DNA of 64,000 nucleotides from Rhizobacter sp. SG703 (GCF_012275445.1 NZ_JAAZQK010000013.1:62001-126000); one strand, 5' to 3'; shown: positions 41,934 to 51,394, counted from the stretch's first letter. Made by a program: numbers and translations. The notes: generated by a model not told the origin, from the letters alone.

Positions 41934-42422
41934 TCAGCCTGCACGCTGGTCGCGCTGCACGACGTGCCGGAAGGACAGTTCCTGCGCTCCCAACGCATCG
42001 ACCAGGAAACAGGGCCGCAGGTCGACTTCGCCCAAGGCCGAACGCGCAAACCATGCAAACACGAGTTCGCGCGTGCCTTCGACGCCCCTGTAAGGGCCGG
42101 GGCCGGCGAGCACCGGGCTTCCGGCCTGCGGCTCGGCCATGAAGTACAGGCCGACTTCATGCTGCCGTTCGCCACCGTAGACGAAGAAGTTCTCGACCAG
42201 CAGCACGAGCGGACCGGCTTCGATGACGAGGCCGAGCTCTTCGTGCAGTTCACGCGCGACGGCGATGGCTGCTTCTTCGCCCGACTCCACCCGCCCGCCG
42301 GGCAGGGCCCAGAAATCGTCGCCTTCTGCCCGGTGCAGCAGCACGTCGTCGCCACGGACGACGATCGCCGCGGCCCTCAGGTGGAAGCGATGCGAACCCG
42401 CATCGAAGGAAATCATGCCCAT
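41934..42422 (-). CDS. Nudix hydrolase
   Basis: 162 residues. The Nudix box is complete: GGRVESGEEAAIAVARELHE with EELGL following (Gx5Ex7REUxEExGU). It hydrolyses a nucleoside diphosphate linked to some other moiety; the substrate is not deducible. The start is ATG at 42422. A longer open frame to 42791 lacks support. Confidence 0.88.
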   Translation of the reverse strand: MGMISFDAGSHRFHLRAAAIVVRGDDVLLHRAEGDDFWALPGGRVESGEEAAIAVARELHEELGLVIEAGPLVLLVENFFVYGGERQHEVGLYFMAEPQAGSPVLAGPGPYRGVEGTRELVFAWFARSALGEVDLRPCFLVDALGAQELSFRHVVQRDQRAG

Positions 42423-42501
42423 GGCGGTCTCCGGACCTGGTTGAACGAGGGTGGGCGACTGTAGCCGCGACGGCAGGTCGCCTGCGCCGACAATCCTCCC
42501 G

Positions 42502-43347
42502 ATGCGCCCCCTTCGCGACACGCACCTGTTCCGCGCCGCGCGCTTGCTGCTGGCCACGCTGCTCGTCGCCGGCTGCGTCACGCGCGGCCCGGTCGTGCCC
42601 ACGACCGTCGGGCCGGAACGCATCGCACGGATGCTGCAGATCGCCGAGGCCGAGTGGCAGCGCTGGGGCTCGCCGCGGGTCGGCACGACGGCCGATGGCG
42701 CGCAGTGCGCGCTGCTGGCCTCCGGCGAGTGCGCCGAGGTCGACGACGGCTGCGGCCGCGAGATGACGGCGGCGCTGTGCCCGGTCGTCAACGGCTACTG
42801 GGCCTCGCTCGGGCCCGGCGGCGCCGGCGGCATCGAGCGCCACACCTGCCCGCTGACCGACCAGTGCGAGGCGCGCTGGCCGCCCGAATGGGGCCCGCCG
42901 CACTGGACACCGGCCTGGTCGGCGGCCTTCATCAGCGCGGTGCTGCGGCGCGCCGGTTTCGGTGAGTCGGAGTTCCGCTTCGGCAAGTCGCATGCGGACT
43001 ACATCGTCGCGGCGCGCGACCACCTGACGTCAGCGCATGACGTCGTCCCGACGCCCGCGGTCGCGCTGCCCGGCGACCTGGTCTGCGCACTGCGCGAAGG
43101 TGCCCGCATCGCGCCGGCCGAGATCGACCGCATCACCGCCGGCGAGACGCCGACGCCGATGCACTGCGACCTCGTCGTGCGCGTCGACTTCGCCGCGCAC
43201 CGGCTCGAAGCGATCGGCGGCAACGTGCAGCAAGCGGTGTCGCGCAGCACGGTCGAGCTCGACGAGCAGGGCCGCGTCGCCGCGCTACCCGGGTCCGGGC
43301 GCGCATGGAACCTGGTGATGCGCCTGCACACCGAGCCGCTCGACTGA
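42502..43347 (+). CDS. DUF2272 family lipoprotein
   Basis: 281 residues. Lipobox LLVAGC at residue 25. The mature part resembles DUF2272 (ERIARMLQIAEAEWQRWG, then WTPAWSAAFISAVLRRAG, and SHADYIVAAR). Some DUF2272 proteins look like CHAP/NlpC-type enzymes: a Cys-His pair is visible (LVCALREGARI, then MHCDLVV), so a peptidoglycan-related activity is conceivable but unproven. No ribosome-binding site is obvious before the ATG. The 3' end overlaps the convergent DUF6064 gene by 63 bp. Confidence 0.8.
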   Translation: MRPLRDTHLFRAARLLLATLLVAGCVTRGPVVPTTVGPERIARMLQIAEAEWQRWGSPRVGTTADGAQCALLASGECAEVDDGCGREMTAALCPVVNGYWASLGPGGAGGIERHTCPLTDQCEARWPPEWGPPHWTPAWSAAFISAVLRRAGFGESEFRFGKSHADYIVAARDHLTSAHDVVPTPAVALPGDLVCALREGARIAPAEIDRITAGETPTPMHCDLVVRVDFAAHRLEAIGGNVQQAVSRSTVELDEQGRVAALPGSGRAWNLVMRLHTEPLD

Positions 43348-43986
43348 CGCCGCGGCATGGCGCGACGCCGCCATCGTCGCGTGCAGCGCGACGCTGACCG
43401 CGCACCACGCGAGCGGCACGACCCACAGCAGGCGCAGCCCGCGGCGCGCCGCCGCGGTCGACGGCTCGGCGAGCAGCAGCAGCGCCAGCGTCGCCAGCAC
43501 CGTCGGGTCGGGTGCGAGGCCGACGAACTCGGCCTGCCGCCACGGGCGCCCGAGCACCGACGCGATCCACGGATGACCGAGCACCGCCCACGCCGCCAGC
43601 ACCATCCCGGATCCCACCCGCCAGCGCCGCGTCGACAGGGCGACCCCGCCGCGCAGCGCCACCAGCAGCAACCCGACCGCCTGCAGCCCGAACGCCGCCA
43701 CGGCGTAGGTGGCCGGCCAGAAGATCGGCGCGAAGCGTTCGAGCAGGAAGGCCCAGGCGGTGAACCCCCAGCACAGCGCGACGAAGGCGAGCGCCCCGCG
43801 CAGCATGCGTTCGTCGCGCCCGCCGCGTGGGCGCCACGCCAGCCAGGCCGACCAGGCCAAGGCCACCGCCATCACGGCCCACGGCATCGGCCACCACGCG
43901 TCGTTCAGCGATTCGAACAGCCGCCCGTAGAGGCGCGGCGAGAACATCAGGAAGCTCGACGGCCGGTAGGTCCACCACTCGCTCAC
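43285..43986 (-). CDS. DUF6064 family membrane protein
   Basis: 233 residues, GTG start overlapping the aldo/keto reductase stop (GTGA). It begins SEWWTYRPSSFLMFSPRLYGRLFE, as in DUF6064, and has about six hydrophobic helices. Function is unknown. The last 20 or so residues (VQAHHQVPCAPGPG region) overlap the opposite-strand lipoprotein gene and look unconstrained. Confidence 0.75.
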   Translation of the reverse strand: MSEWWTYRPSSFLMFSPRLYGRLFESLNDAWWPMPWAVMAVALAWSAWLAWRPRGGRDERMLRGALAFVALCWGFTAWAFLLERFAPIFWPATYAVAAFGLQAVGLLLVALRGGVALSTRRWRVGSGMVLAAWAVLGHPWIASVLGRPWRQAEFVGLAPDPTVLATLALLLLAEPSTAAARRGLRLLWVVPLAWCAVSVALHATMAASRHAAASVERLGVQAHHQVPCAPGPG

Positions 43987-44897
43987 AGCGCGCCGACCTC
44001 GCGCGCCATCCGTTCGCGCAACGCCGCATCGGGCAGGCGCCCGCGCGCCGCCGCCATGTTCTCGCGCAGGTGCGCCACCTGGCTGGTGGCCGGGATCGCG
44101 CAGGTCACCGCCGGGTGCGAGACGACGAACTTCAGCGCGACCTGCGCCCAGGTCGTGCAGTCGATCTCGGCCGCCCAGCCCGGCAGGCGCCGGCGCGCCA
44201 GCACATCGATCAGCGCACCGCCGCGCAGCGGCCGGTTCACCAGCACCGCGATGCCGCGCTGCTGTGCCAGCGGCAGCAGGCGCTGCTCCGCCTCGCGGTC
44301 GACCAGGTTGCAGGTGAGCTGCACGAAATCGATCGGCTGCGTGCGCATCACCTGCTCCAGCTCGGCGTGGCGCCGGCCTTCGGAGGTGGTGATGCCGACA
44401 TAGCGCAGCTGCCCTGCCTTTTTCATGTCGAACAGCCGCGGCAGGTGCTCCTGCCACGACAGCAGGTTGTGCACCTGCATCAGGTCGAAGCGCGGCACGC
44501 CCCAGAGGGCGCGCGAGGCCTCGATCTGCGCCGCGCCGCGCTGCGCGTCGCCGATCCACACCTTCTCGGCCGAGAACAGTGCCGCCGGCCGCCCGAGCTG
44601 CGCCAGCGCGTGGCCGATGGTCGGCTGCGACGAGCCGTACATCGGCGACGAATCGATCAGCCGGCCGCCTTCGGCGAAGAACGCGCGGACCACCTCGGTG
44701 CAGGCATCGCGCGCGGCGAGGTCGCGGCCGACGTTGAACGTGATCCAGCTGCCCAGCCCGATGACGGGCAACAGCTCGCCGCTCGACGCGACGCGCCGCT
44801 CGAGCGCCGCAGCGGCACGGGCCGGCGCCGCGCCGAGCAGCGCGCTGGCGGCCAGCCCGCCGAGCCAGTCGCGCCGGGTGCAGGGATCGATGCGCAT
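43983..44897 (-). CDS. Tat-exported aldo/keto reductase family protein
   Basis: 304 residues. A twin-arginine leader (TRRDWLGGLAASALLGAAPARA) precedes an AKR barrel: PVIGLGSW, LIDSSPMYGSSQ with the catalytic Tyr, FSAEKVWIG with the Lys, and VHNLLSW. The C-terminal cofactor loop is reduced (CAIPATSQVAHLREN). A periplasmic AKR is unusual since NADPH is not available there, so a different cofactor or no catalysis is possible. It overlaps DUF6064 by GTGA and is the first of two genes on the strand. Confidence 0.84.
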   Translation of the reverse strand: MRIDPCTRRDWLGGLAASALLGAAPARAAAALERRVASSGELLPVIGLGSWITFNVGRDLAARDACTEVVRAFFAEGGRLIDSSPMYGSSQPTIGHALAQLGRPAALFSAEKVWIGDAQRGAAQIEASRALWGVPRFDLMQVHNLLSWQEHLPRLFDMKKAGQLRYVGITTSEGRRHAELEQVMRTQPIDFVQLTCNLVDREAEQRLLPLAQQRGIAVLVNRPLRGGALIDVLARRRLPGWAAEIDCTTWAQVALKFVVSHPAVTCAIPATSQVAHLRENMAAARGRLPDAALRERMAREVGAL

Positions 44898-44920
44898 GCA
44901 CCGATTCTGCGTCGCGCCGG

Positions 44921-45793
44921 TCAACGCGGGGGCATCAGCCCCACGAGCTGCTCGACCACGTCGGCCAGCGGGGTCGTGCCGCGGACCGGCGTCGCCGCGC
45001 CGCCCTCGAAGCGGATCCAGCCCTCGTTGAAGCCGTCCAGCATCCGGATGCGCGGCTCGGGGTGGCGCATGCCCTGGCTGCGAAACAGCGCGTCCCATCC
45101 CGCACGCGGCACCGCTTCGGCCCGCACGGGCCGGCCGAGTGCCTGCGACAAGGCTGCCGCGATGTCATCCGGGCTGACCGGCGCCGGACCGTCGAGTTCG
45201 ACGATGCGCCGCCCCTGCCCCGCTTCCATCAGCAACTGCGCCGCGACGCGCCCGATGTCGGCCGTGGCCACCATCGGCACCCGCCGGTCCGTCGGCTGCA
45301 GGAAAGCCGGGATGGCGCCCTGGTTGCGCGCCGCATCGACATCCCAGCGCAGGTTCTCGATGAACCACGACGGCCGCAGGATCGTCACGTCCAGAGGCAG
45401 CGCCGACCACACCTCTTCCATCAGCGTGTGCTGGCTCAGCAGGTTGGCCTGCGCCGCCTGCGCGCCGATCGTGGACAGGCAGACCACCCGCGCCGGCCGC
45501 GCGGTGCGCAGCGCGTGGTCGAGTGCCGCGGCCGCCGCGCGCGCCTCGGGAAAGCCCGGCGCCGGATCGAACACCGGCGGCGGCAGCACGAACACGCTCG
45601 TCGCGCCGTCGAACGCACGCGCCAGCGCGGCAGCATCGTCCATCGACGCCAGCGCGAGCTCGCAGCCGAGCGCCGCCCACGCGCGCCCCTTGCCGGCGTC
45701 GCGCACGACGGCGCGCACCCGTTCGCCGCGCGCCAGCAATTCGCGCGCAACCGCGCCCCCGACCTGGCCGGTGATTCCGGTGATGGCATGCAT
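44921..45793 (-). CDS. NmrA/NAD(P)H-binding protein
   Basis: 290 residues. The protein begins with the nucleotide motif ITGITGQVGGAVARELL and continues as an NmrA-like atypical SDR with a long C-terminal domain (ATADIGRVAAQLLMEAG, LDGPAPVSPDDIAAAL). It is similar in type to NAD(P)-binding redox sensors and quinone-reductase-like proteins. It is divergent from the LysR gene at 45906, which should regulate it. The aldo/keto reductase gene lies 23 bp downstream of its stop. Confidence 0.85.
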   Translation of the reverse strand: MHAITGITGQVGGAVARELLARGERVRAVVRDAGKGRAWAALGCELALASMDDAAALARAFDGATSVFVLPPPVFDPAPGFPEARAAAAALDHALRTARPARVVCLSTIGAQAAQANLLSQHTLMEEVWSALPLDVTILRPSWFIENLRWDVDAARNQGAIPAFLQPTDRRVPMVATADIGRVAAQLLMEAGQGRRIVELDGPAPVSPDDIAAALSQALGRPVRAEAVPRAGWDALFRSQGMRHPEPRIRMLDGFNEGWIRFEGGAATPVRGTTPLADVVEQLVGLMPPR

Positions 45794-45905
45794 GAAGATG
45801 TCCTTTCGTCGTTTCGAGGGATCGAATCGTAGGAATCGGGTGGCTTTGAGTAAATATCTCCAGCGGCATATCATTGCTGACACCGAATCACGAATCGAAA
45901 CGACG

Positions 45906-46820
45906 ATGACCCTCGATGGCCGATTGCTCTCCAACGTCGGCGTGCTCGCCGCGGTGATCGAAGGCGGCAGCTTCGTGCGCGCGGCCGACGCGCTGGGCAT
46001 CACGCCGTCCGGCGTCAGCCGGGCCGTTGCGCGGCTCGAGGCGCGCATCGGCGTGCGCCTGCTCGACCGCACGACGCGCTCGCTGAACCTGACCGACGAA
46101 GGCCGCCGGCTCTATGCCGACATCAACCCGCTGGTGATCGGCATCGAAGACGCGGTGACGCATGCCACCCGTTCGTCGGGCGCCGTGCAGGGCCGGCTGC
46201 GCGTCAACACCGATGCGTTCACGTCGCGGCTGCTGCTGGCGCCGCACCTGCCGCGTTTCCTCGCGCTGCATCCCGACCTGACGCTCGAGCTGATCGCCCG
46301 CGAGCAGCTCGGCGACCTGGTCGGCGAGGGCTTCGACCTCGCAGTGCGCTTCGGCGAACCGCCGAGTTCGTCGCTGGTGGCGCGCAAGCTGCTGGAGAGC
46401 CGCATCGTCACCGTCGCGTCGCCGGCTTACCTGAAGCAGCACGGCCGCCCGGCCGCGCCCGCCGAGCTGGCCCGGCACGCCTGCATCCAGGTGCGCGACA
46501 TGGCGACCGGCCAGCCGTTCGCCTGGGAGTTCCTGCGCGGCCGCAAGCGCCTGAAGGTGCCGACCGCCGGCCGCCTGATGCTGACCGACCCCGGCACGCT
46601 GCTCGAAAGCTGCCTGGCCGGCACCGGCATCGCGCAGATCAAGGCGATCGGCATCCAGGACCGGCTCGACCGCGGGCAACTGGTCGACCTGTTCCCCGAC
46701 TGGCCCGACGAGCGCTTCCCGCTGTATGCGCTCTACCCGTCGCGCCAGTGGCCGCCGGCCAAGGTGCGGGCCTTCATCGAATTCGTCGTCGAGGTGCTGA
46801 AGGCGACGCCGCCCGCATGA
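45906..46820 (+). CDS. LysR family transcriptional regulator
   Basis: 304 residues. The HTH reads GSFVRAADALGITPSGVSRAVARLE. The effector domain is complete (FDLAVRFGEPPSSSLVARKLLESR; ESCLAGTGIAQIKAIGIQD). It belongs to the CrgA-like branch. It is divergent from the NmrA-like gene with a 112-bp gap. No LysR T-N11-A site could be fixed by eye. Confidence 0.9.
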   Translation: MTLDGRLLSNVGVLAAVIEGGSFVRAADALGITPSGVSRAVARLEARIGVRLLDRTTRSLNLTDEGRRLYADINPLVIGIEDAVTHATRSSGAVQGRLRVNTDAFTSRLLLAPHLPRFLALHPDLTLELIAREQLGDLVGEGFDLAVRFGEPPSSSLVARKLLESRIVTVASPAYLKQHGRPAAPAELARHACIQVRDMATGQPFAWEFLRGRKRLKVPTAGRLMLTDPGTLLESCLAGTGIAQIKAIGIQDRLDRGQLVDLFPDWPDERFPLYALYPSRQWPPAKVRAFIEFVVEVLKATPPA

Positions 46821-46829
46821 CGCGACACC

Positions 46830-47462
46830 TCACAGCTCGTCGATCGCATTCGAGCGCTGCGCATCGATCGCGAAGCGCTCGTTCGTCGTCACGTAGAAGC
46901 TCGCGCCGAAGCGGCCCACCGGGTGGTAGTCCTGCAGGCGCACGCGCCAGCGCTCGGCGTCGACCAGCCCGTCGCGCACCGCGAGCCACAGGATGCGGCC
47001 GAGGAAGACGTAGCGGCTGTCGGTCTCGAGCGTCTCGTGCAGCACGCATTCGAACGCCACCGGCGCCTGCGCGATGCGCGGCGGCGCGACGCAGCGCGAC
47101 GGCACGGCGGTGAGCCCGGCGTGGTCGAGCTCGCCCAGGTGCGCCGGCAGCGCGGTGCCGCAGGCGTGCATCTGCGCGCTCATCGCCTCGTCGGTCAGGT
47201 GCACGACGAACTCGCCGCTGCGCAGGATGTTGGCGGCGGTGTCCTTCAGCCGGCCGTCGTGCAGCCGGTTGACGCTGATGAACACCAGCGGCGGGTCTTC
47301 GCCGAGCATGTTGAACATGCTGAACGGCGCGGCGTTGACGACGCCGTCGGCACCGAGCGAGGTGACCAGCGCGATCGGCCGCGGCACGATCAGGCTGGCC
47401 ATCAGCTTGTAGCGCTCGTAGGCGCCGAGCTCGCGGAAGTCGATGTCCATCGGCGCGGTCAC
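46830..47462 (-). CDS. Flavin reductase family (FMN-binding split-barrel) protein
   Basis: 210 residues. The split-barrel signature of flavin reductase-like proteins is clear: LIVPRPIALVTSLGADGVVNAAPFS, then PPLVFISVN and DTAANILRSGEFVVHL. These proteins bind FMN and supply reduced flavin or act as small FMN oxidoreductases. It converges with the LysR gene, with 9 bp between stops. Confidence 0.9.
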   Translation of the reverse strand: MTAPMDIDFRELGAYERYKLMASLIVPRPIALVTSLGADGVVNAAPFSMFNMLGEDPPLVFISVNRLHDGRLKDTAANILRSGEFVVHLTDEAMSAQMHACGTALPAHLGELDHAGLTAVPSRCVAPPRIAQAPVAFECVLHETLETDSRYVFLGRILWLAVRDGLVDAERWRVRLQDYHPVGRFGASFYVTTNERFAIDAQRSNAIDEL

Positions 47463-47498
47463 GCAAGAACGGTGCCGCGCCGGCGGCTCACACGGGGC

Positions 47499-47771
47499 TC
47501 ACTCCGCTGTCGCGGGCTCGATCACCGAGCGCACCTGCGAGACCCGGTTGGCCGGGAAGCCACCCAGTTCTGCATGCCGTCGCACCGTGGCCGCGTCGGG
47601 CGCCTGGTAGATGCAATAGACGCGGTCGTCGGTCACGTAGCTGTGCACCCACTGGATCGCCGGGCCCATGCTGTTGAGCACGCCGCACGACTTTCGGGAG
47701 ATGGCCTTCAGGTCTTGCGGTGTAAGCTGGCCGGCGCCGGGGATGTCTCTCTCGATCACGAACTTGGGCAT
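47499..47771 (-). CDS. DUF4242 family small protein
   Basis: 90 residues. Begins MPKFVIERDIPGAGQLTPQDLKAIS, with the conserved SCGVL near residue 28 and a GPAIQWVHSYVTDDRVYCIY core, matching the DUF4242 dimeric alpha/beta-barrel-like family. Members bind a metal (nickel has been proposed for one) or act as small redox proteins; not established for this one. It lies 36 bp before the flavin reductase gene and is divergent from the large regulator gene. Confidence 0.8.
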   Translation of the reverse strand: MPKFVIERDIPGAGQLTPQDLKAISRKSCGVLNSMGPAIQWVHSYVTDDRVYCIYQAPDAATVRRHAELGGFPANRVSQVRSVIEPATAE

Positions 47772-47895
47772 GTCGCACTCCTGTGGGGGTTGAGGTGCCC
47801 GATGCTCCTGCACGGGGCCCGCCCGGTCATCAAGCGCGTCTGAATTCCGCATGAATTCGACCGTGGATGCGCTGCCACCCGAGGAGCGAACCGCC

Positions 47896-50442
47896 ATGCC
47901 CACCCTGTACCGTTTCGGCGATTTCGAACTGCAGCCCGGGCAGCGCCTGCTGCTGCGCCACGGCCAGCCGCTGACGCTCACCGCCCGCGCATTCGGCGTG
48001 CTGCTCGCGCTGGTCGAGCGCGCCGGGCAGCTGGTCTCGAAAGACGAGCTGATGCAGCGCGTCTGGGCCGGCCTGGTGGTCGAGGAGAACAACATCGCGG
48101 TCCACGTCGCGCAGCTGCGCAAGCTGCTCGGCGCGCCGGCGATCTCGACCATCGCCGGCTGCGGCTACCGCTTCGCGCTCGAGGTCTCGCGCGGCGATGC
48201 GCAGCCCGCCGAGCCGGCCCGCGACACCCTGTCCGACGACCTCCCCGGCAACCTGCCGGCCCGCACGCCGGCGCTGATCGGCCGCGCACACGAACTGGCC
48301 GAGCTGACCGCGCTGCTCGACGCCCACCCGCTGGTGACGGTGTGCGGCGGTCCCGGCGTCGGCAAGACGCAGCTCGCGATGGCCGCCGCCGCCCGGCGGC
48401 GCGACCGGTACCGCGACGGCACCTGGTGGATCGACCTGGCACCGCTGACCGACGGCGCGCAGATCGCGCCGACCATCGCCGGCGCGATGGGCCTGAAGCC
48501 GGTGGCCGGCGAAGACACGCTGGCCGCGCTGGCGCGGCGCCTGAAGCCGCGCGCGCTGCTGCTGGTGCTCGACAACGCCGACCACCTGGCGCCCGAGGTG
48601 GCCCGGCTGGCCGCGGCATTGGTGCAGGCGACGCCGCGGGTGTCGGTGCTGGTGACCAGCCAGGTGCCGCTGCGCGACCCGGCGCAGCGGCTGCTGCGCC
48701 TCGGGCCGCTCGGGCTGCCGGCGCCGGGCGCGTCGATCGACGAGGCCGAGCGCTGCGGCGCGCTGCAGTTGCTGGCCGAACGCGCGGCCGGGGCCGGCAG
48801 CCCGCTGCCGCGCGATGCCCGCAGCATCGATGCGGCCATCGACATCTGCCGCCGCCTCGACGGCAATGCGCTCGCGATCGAACTGGCGGCGGCGCGGCTG
48901 CCGGCGCTCGGGCTGGACGCGCTCGCCGAGCGGCTGCAGCAGCGCCTGGGGCTGCTGGCGCCGCTGCCGCAGGTGCCGGCGTCGCGGCAGAACGCGCTCG
49001 CCGCGGCGCTCGACTGGAGCCACGGGCTGCTCTCGCCGACCGAGCAGCAGGTGTTCCGCCGGCTCGGCGTGTTTCCCGGCGCGTTCGAGCTCGACCGCGC
49101 CGCGCTGTGCCTGGCCGACGAGCGCCTGCCGGCGCCGCGCGTCATCGAGACCTTGCTCGACCTGGCCGACCGCTCGCTGCTGAGCGTCGACCGCGCCAGC
49201 GCGCCGCGCTACCGGCTGCCGGAGAGCGTCCGGCTGCATGCGCTCGACAAGCTGCAGGCCTCGGGCGAAGCGGCGGCGGTGCGGGCCGCGTTCGCGCGCG
49301 GCATGCGCGCGGTGTTCGACGAGGCGTATGAAGACCACTGGCGGTCGAACCCGCAGGGCGCGCCGGGGGCGTGGCGCGAGCGCTGGGCGCCCGAGCTCGA
49401 CGACCTGCGCGCCGCGCTCGACGAAGCCACTGCGAACGACCCGGACACCGCGGTCGCGCTGTACGGGTCGTCGTCGCCGCTGTGGGGCGCGCTGCTGCTG
49501 CAGGCCGAGGCCCGCGAGCGCGGCGAGGCGCTGGTCGGCCGGCTGTCCGATGGCTTGCCGAAGCGGGTGCTCGCGCGCTTCTGGGAGGCCGTGGCCCGCG
49601 CGCACAGCACCGAATACCCGCTGCGCTGCCGCGCCGCCGCCGAGCTGGCGGCGCAGCGCTATGCCGAGCTGGAAGACGCGCGCGGCGAGTACCTGGCCTG
49701 GGCCGAGTTCGCGCTGAACTGGCGCATCGACCACCCCGAGGCGCGGCGGGCGCTGGCGCGCGCGAAGGCGATCGAGGACCCGCGCTGGCCGGCGCCGGTG
49801 CTGACGCACGGCCGCACCACCGAGGCGGTGCTCGACTTCACCGGCGGCGACGCCGAGCGGGCGCGCGAGACGCTGCTGTCGCTGGTGGCGCTGTGCGAGC
49901 GCGACGGCTACCTCGAAGGCACGTTGCGCACCGGCGCGAACCTGGTCGACATCGACCGCCACACCGGCCGCACCGCCGATGCGATCCGGCGCGGCGAGGC
50001 GCTGCTGCCGCGGCTGCCGCCGGGGCGGGCGTCGGCCAACGAATTCACGCTGTTCGCGAACCTGGTCGGCGCGCTGCTCGACCACGGCGATGCGGTGCGC
50101 GCGCGGGCGGTGGTCGGCGAGTGCGCGCGGCGGTTGCGGCGCCTGCCGGAAGACAGCTGCATGTGGTCGATGCTCGACCTGTTCGGCCGGCTGCATGCGC
50201 TGTCGGGTCGGCCCGATGCGGCGGCGCGGCTGGCCGGCGCGTCGGTTCGCAACTACCGCGAACGCGGCCGGCTGGTGCGGCAACCGAACGAGGAGAACGA
50301 CCGGTTGCGGCTGGCCGAGCTGCTGGCCCGGCACCCCGATGCCGCCGAGCTGGCGGCATGGCAGGCCGAAGGCGAGCTGCTGGCGATCGGCGAGGCCTGC
50401 GAACTGGCGTTCGAGGCGGGCAACCACCCCCGGTCGTCCTGA
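47896..50442 (+). CDS. Winged-helix regulator with NB-ARC/AAA-like ATPase domain
   Basis: 848 residues from the ATG at 47896 (GAGGAG nine bases upstream); an ATG at 47851 would add 15 residues. An N-terminal OmpR-type winged helix (residues about 1-95: FELQPGQRLLLRHG, NIAVHVAQLRKLLG, GCGYRFALE) is followed by an ATPase domain with Walker A GGPGVGKTQLAM (about residue 150) and Walker B LLLVLDNAD. The C-terminal half is helical repeat. Such STAND-type proteins act as signal-responsive transcription switches. It is divergent from the DUF4242/flavin reductase pair. The stop codon falls inside an extragenic palindrome. Confidence 0.86.
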   Translation: MPTLYRFGDFELQPGQRLLLRHGQPLTLTARAFGVLLALVERAGQLVSKDELMQRVWAGLVVEENNIAVHVAQLRKLLGAPAISTIAGCGYRFALEVSRGDAQPAEPARDTLSDDLPGNLPARTPALIGRAHELAELTALLDAHPLVTVCGGPGVGKTQLAMAAAARRRDRYRDGTWWIDLAPLTDGAQIAPTIAGAMGLKPVAGEDTLAALARRLKPRALLLVLDNADHLAPEVARLAAALVQATPRVSVLVTSQVPLRDPAQRLLRLGPLGLPAPGASIDEAERCGALQLLAERAAGAGSPLPRDARSIDAAIDICRRLDGNALAIELAAARLPALGLDALAERLQQRLGLLAPLPQVPASRQNALAAALDWSHGLLSPTEQQVFRRLGVFPGAFELDRAALCLADERLPAPRVIETLLDLADRSLLSVDRASAPRYRLPESVRLHALDKLQASGEAAAVRAAFARGMRAVFDEAYEDHWRSNPQGAPGAWRERWAPELDDLRAALDEATANDPDTAVALYGSSSPLWGALLLQAEARERGEALVGRLSDGLPKRVLARFWEAVARAHSTEYPLRCRAAAELAAQRYAELEDARGEYLAWAEFALNWRIDHPEARRALARAKAIEDPRWPAPVLTHGRTTEAVLDFTGGDAERARETLLSLVALCERDGYLEGTLRTGANLVDIDRHTGRTADAIRRGEALLPRLPPGRASANEFTLFANLVGALLDHGDAVRARAVVGECARRLRRLPEDSCMWSMLDLFGRLHALSGRPDAAARLAGASVRNYRERGRLVRQPNEENDRLRLAELLARHPDAAELAAWQAEGELLAIGEACELAFEAGNHPRSS

Positions 50443-50490
50443 GCCTGTCGAAGGACCTGCTCGCAATCGCCGGGGCTTCGACAAGCTCAG
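50439..50490. repeat. Extragenic palindromic repeat (CTGTCGAAG type)
   Basis: Inverted arms CTGAGCCTGTCGAAG (50439-50453) and CTTCGACAAGCTCAG (50476-50490), with one mismatch. GTCCTGAG...TCGAAGGAC is a repeat often found between genes in high-G+C proteobacteria. Its left arm supplies the TGA stop of the preceding regulator gene. Confidence 0.75.
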
Positions 50491-50518
50491 CCCGAACGGG
50501 TGTATTCCGCTCAGCTTC

Positions 50519-51394
50519 TCAAAGCTGCCGCGCCTCGAAGGTGTTGCACTGCTCGACGCTGCCGGTCTGGAAGCCGCGCTTGAACCAGCTGACGCGTTGC
50601 GCGCTGGTGCCGTGCGTGAAGGTTTCCGGCACCACCGTGCCCTGCGACTTGCGCTGCAGCGTGTCGTCGCCGATCTGGGTCGCGGCGTTCAGCGCCTCTT
50701 CGACGTCGCCCTGCTCCAGGATCTGGCGCGCGTTCTGCGCGTCGTGGGCCCAGATGCCGGCGAAGCAGTCGGCCTGCAGCTCCAGCCGCACGCTCAGCGC
50801 GTTCTGCTGCGCCTCGCTGACGCGCCCGCGCATCGCGTCGACCTTGCCGCTGATGCCCATCAGGTTCTGCACATGGTGGCCGACCTCGTGCGCGATCACA
50901 TACGCCTGCGCGAAATCGCCGGGCGCGCCGAGCCGCGTGCGCATCGTCTCGTAGAAGCTCAGGTCGATGTAGACCTTCTGGTCGCCGGGGCAGTAGAACG
51001 GCCCCATCGCGGCCTGGCCGCGGCCGCAGGCGGTCGGCTCGCTGCCGCGGAACAGCCGCAGCTTCGGCTCGCGGTAGGTGCTGCGCATCTGCTGGAACTT
51101 GGCGCGCCAGACGTCTTCGGTGTCGGCCAGCACGACCGAGACGAAGCGGGCCATCTTGTCGTCGGCCGGCGGCTTGCCGGCGGGCGCCTGCTGCTGCGTG
51201 GGCACCGCCCCGCCACCGCCGCCGCTCAGCAGGCTCAGCACCGTCAGCGGGTTGACGCCGAAGACCCAGCCGGCGACCAGCGCGATCGCCACCGAGCCGA
51301 TGCCGATGCTGCGACCGCCGAAACCGCCGCCGCCACCACCGCCGCTGCGGGCGTCTTCGACGTTGTCGCTCTCGCGATTGCCTTCCCACTTCAT
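50519..51394 (-). CDS. ypfJ: Neutral zinc metallopeptidase (YpfJ family)
   Basis: 291 residues. N-terminal acidic stretch and a Gly-rich loop, a single membrane helix ([16 protein letters not shown], about residues 34-49), and a large outer domain. The zinc site is [10 protein letters not shown] (HExxH), with further family motifs [15 protein letters not shown] and a C-terminal CNTF. This is the KPN_02809/YpfJ neutral zinc metallopeptidase family, of unknown physiological substrate. It is coded opposite the regulator gene, 76 bp after its stop. Confidence 0.92.
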   Translation of the reverse strand: MKWEGNRESDNVEDARSGGGGGGGFGGRSIGIGSVAIALVAGWVFGVNPLTVLSLLSGGGGGAVPTQQQAPAGKPPADDKMARFVSVVLADTEDVWRAKFQQMRSTYREPKLRLFRGSEPTACGRGQAAMGPFYCPGDQKVYIDLSFYETMRTRLGAPGDFAQAYVIAHEVGHHVQNLMGISGKVDAMRGRVSEAQQNALSVRLELQADCFAGIWAHDAQNARQILEQGDVEEALNAATQIGDDTLQRKSQGTVVPETFTHGTSAQRVSWFKRGFQTGSVEQCNTFEARQL

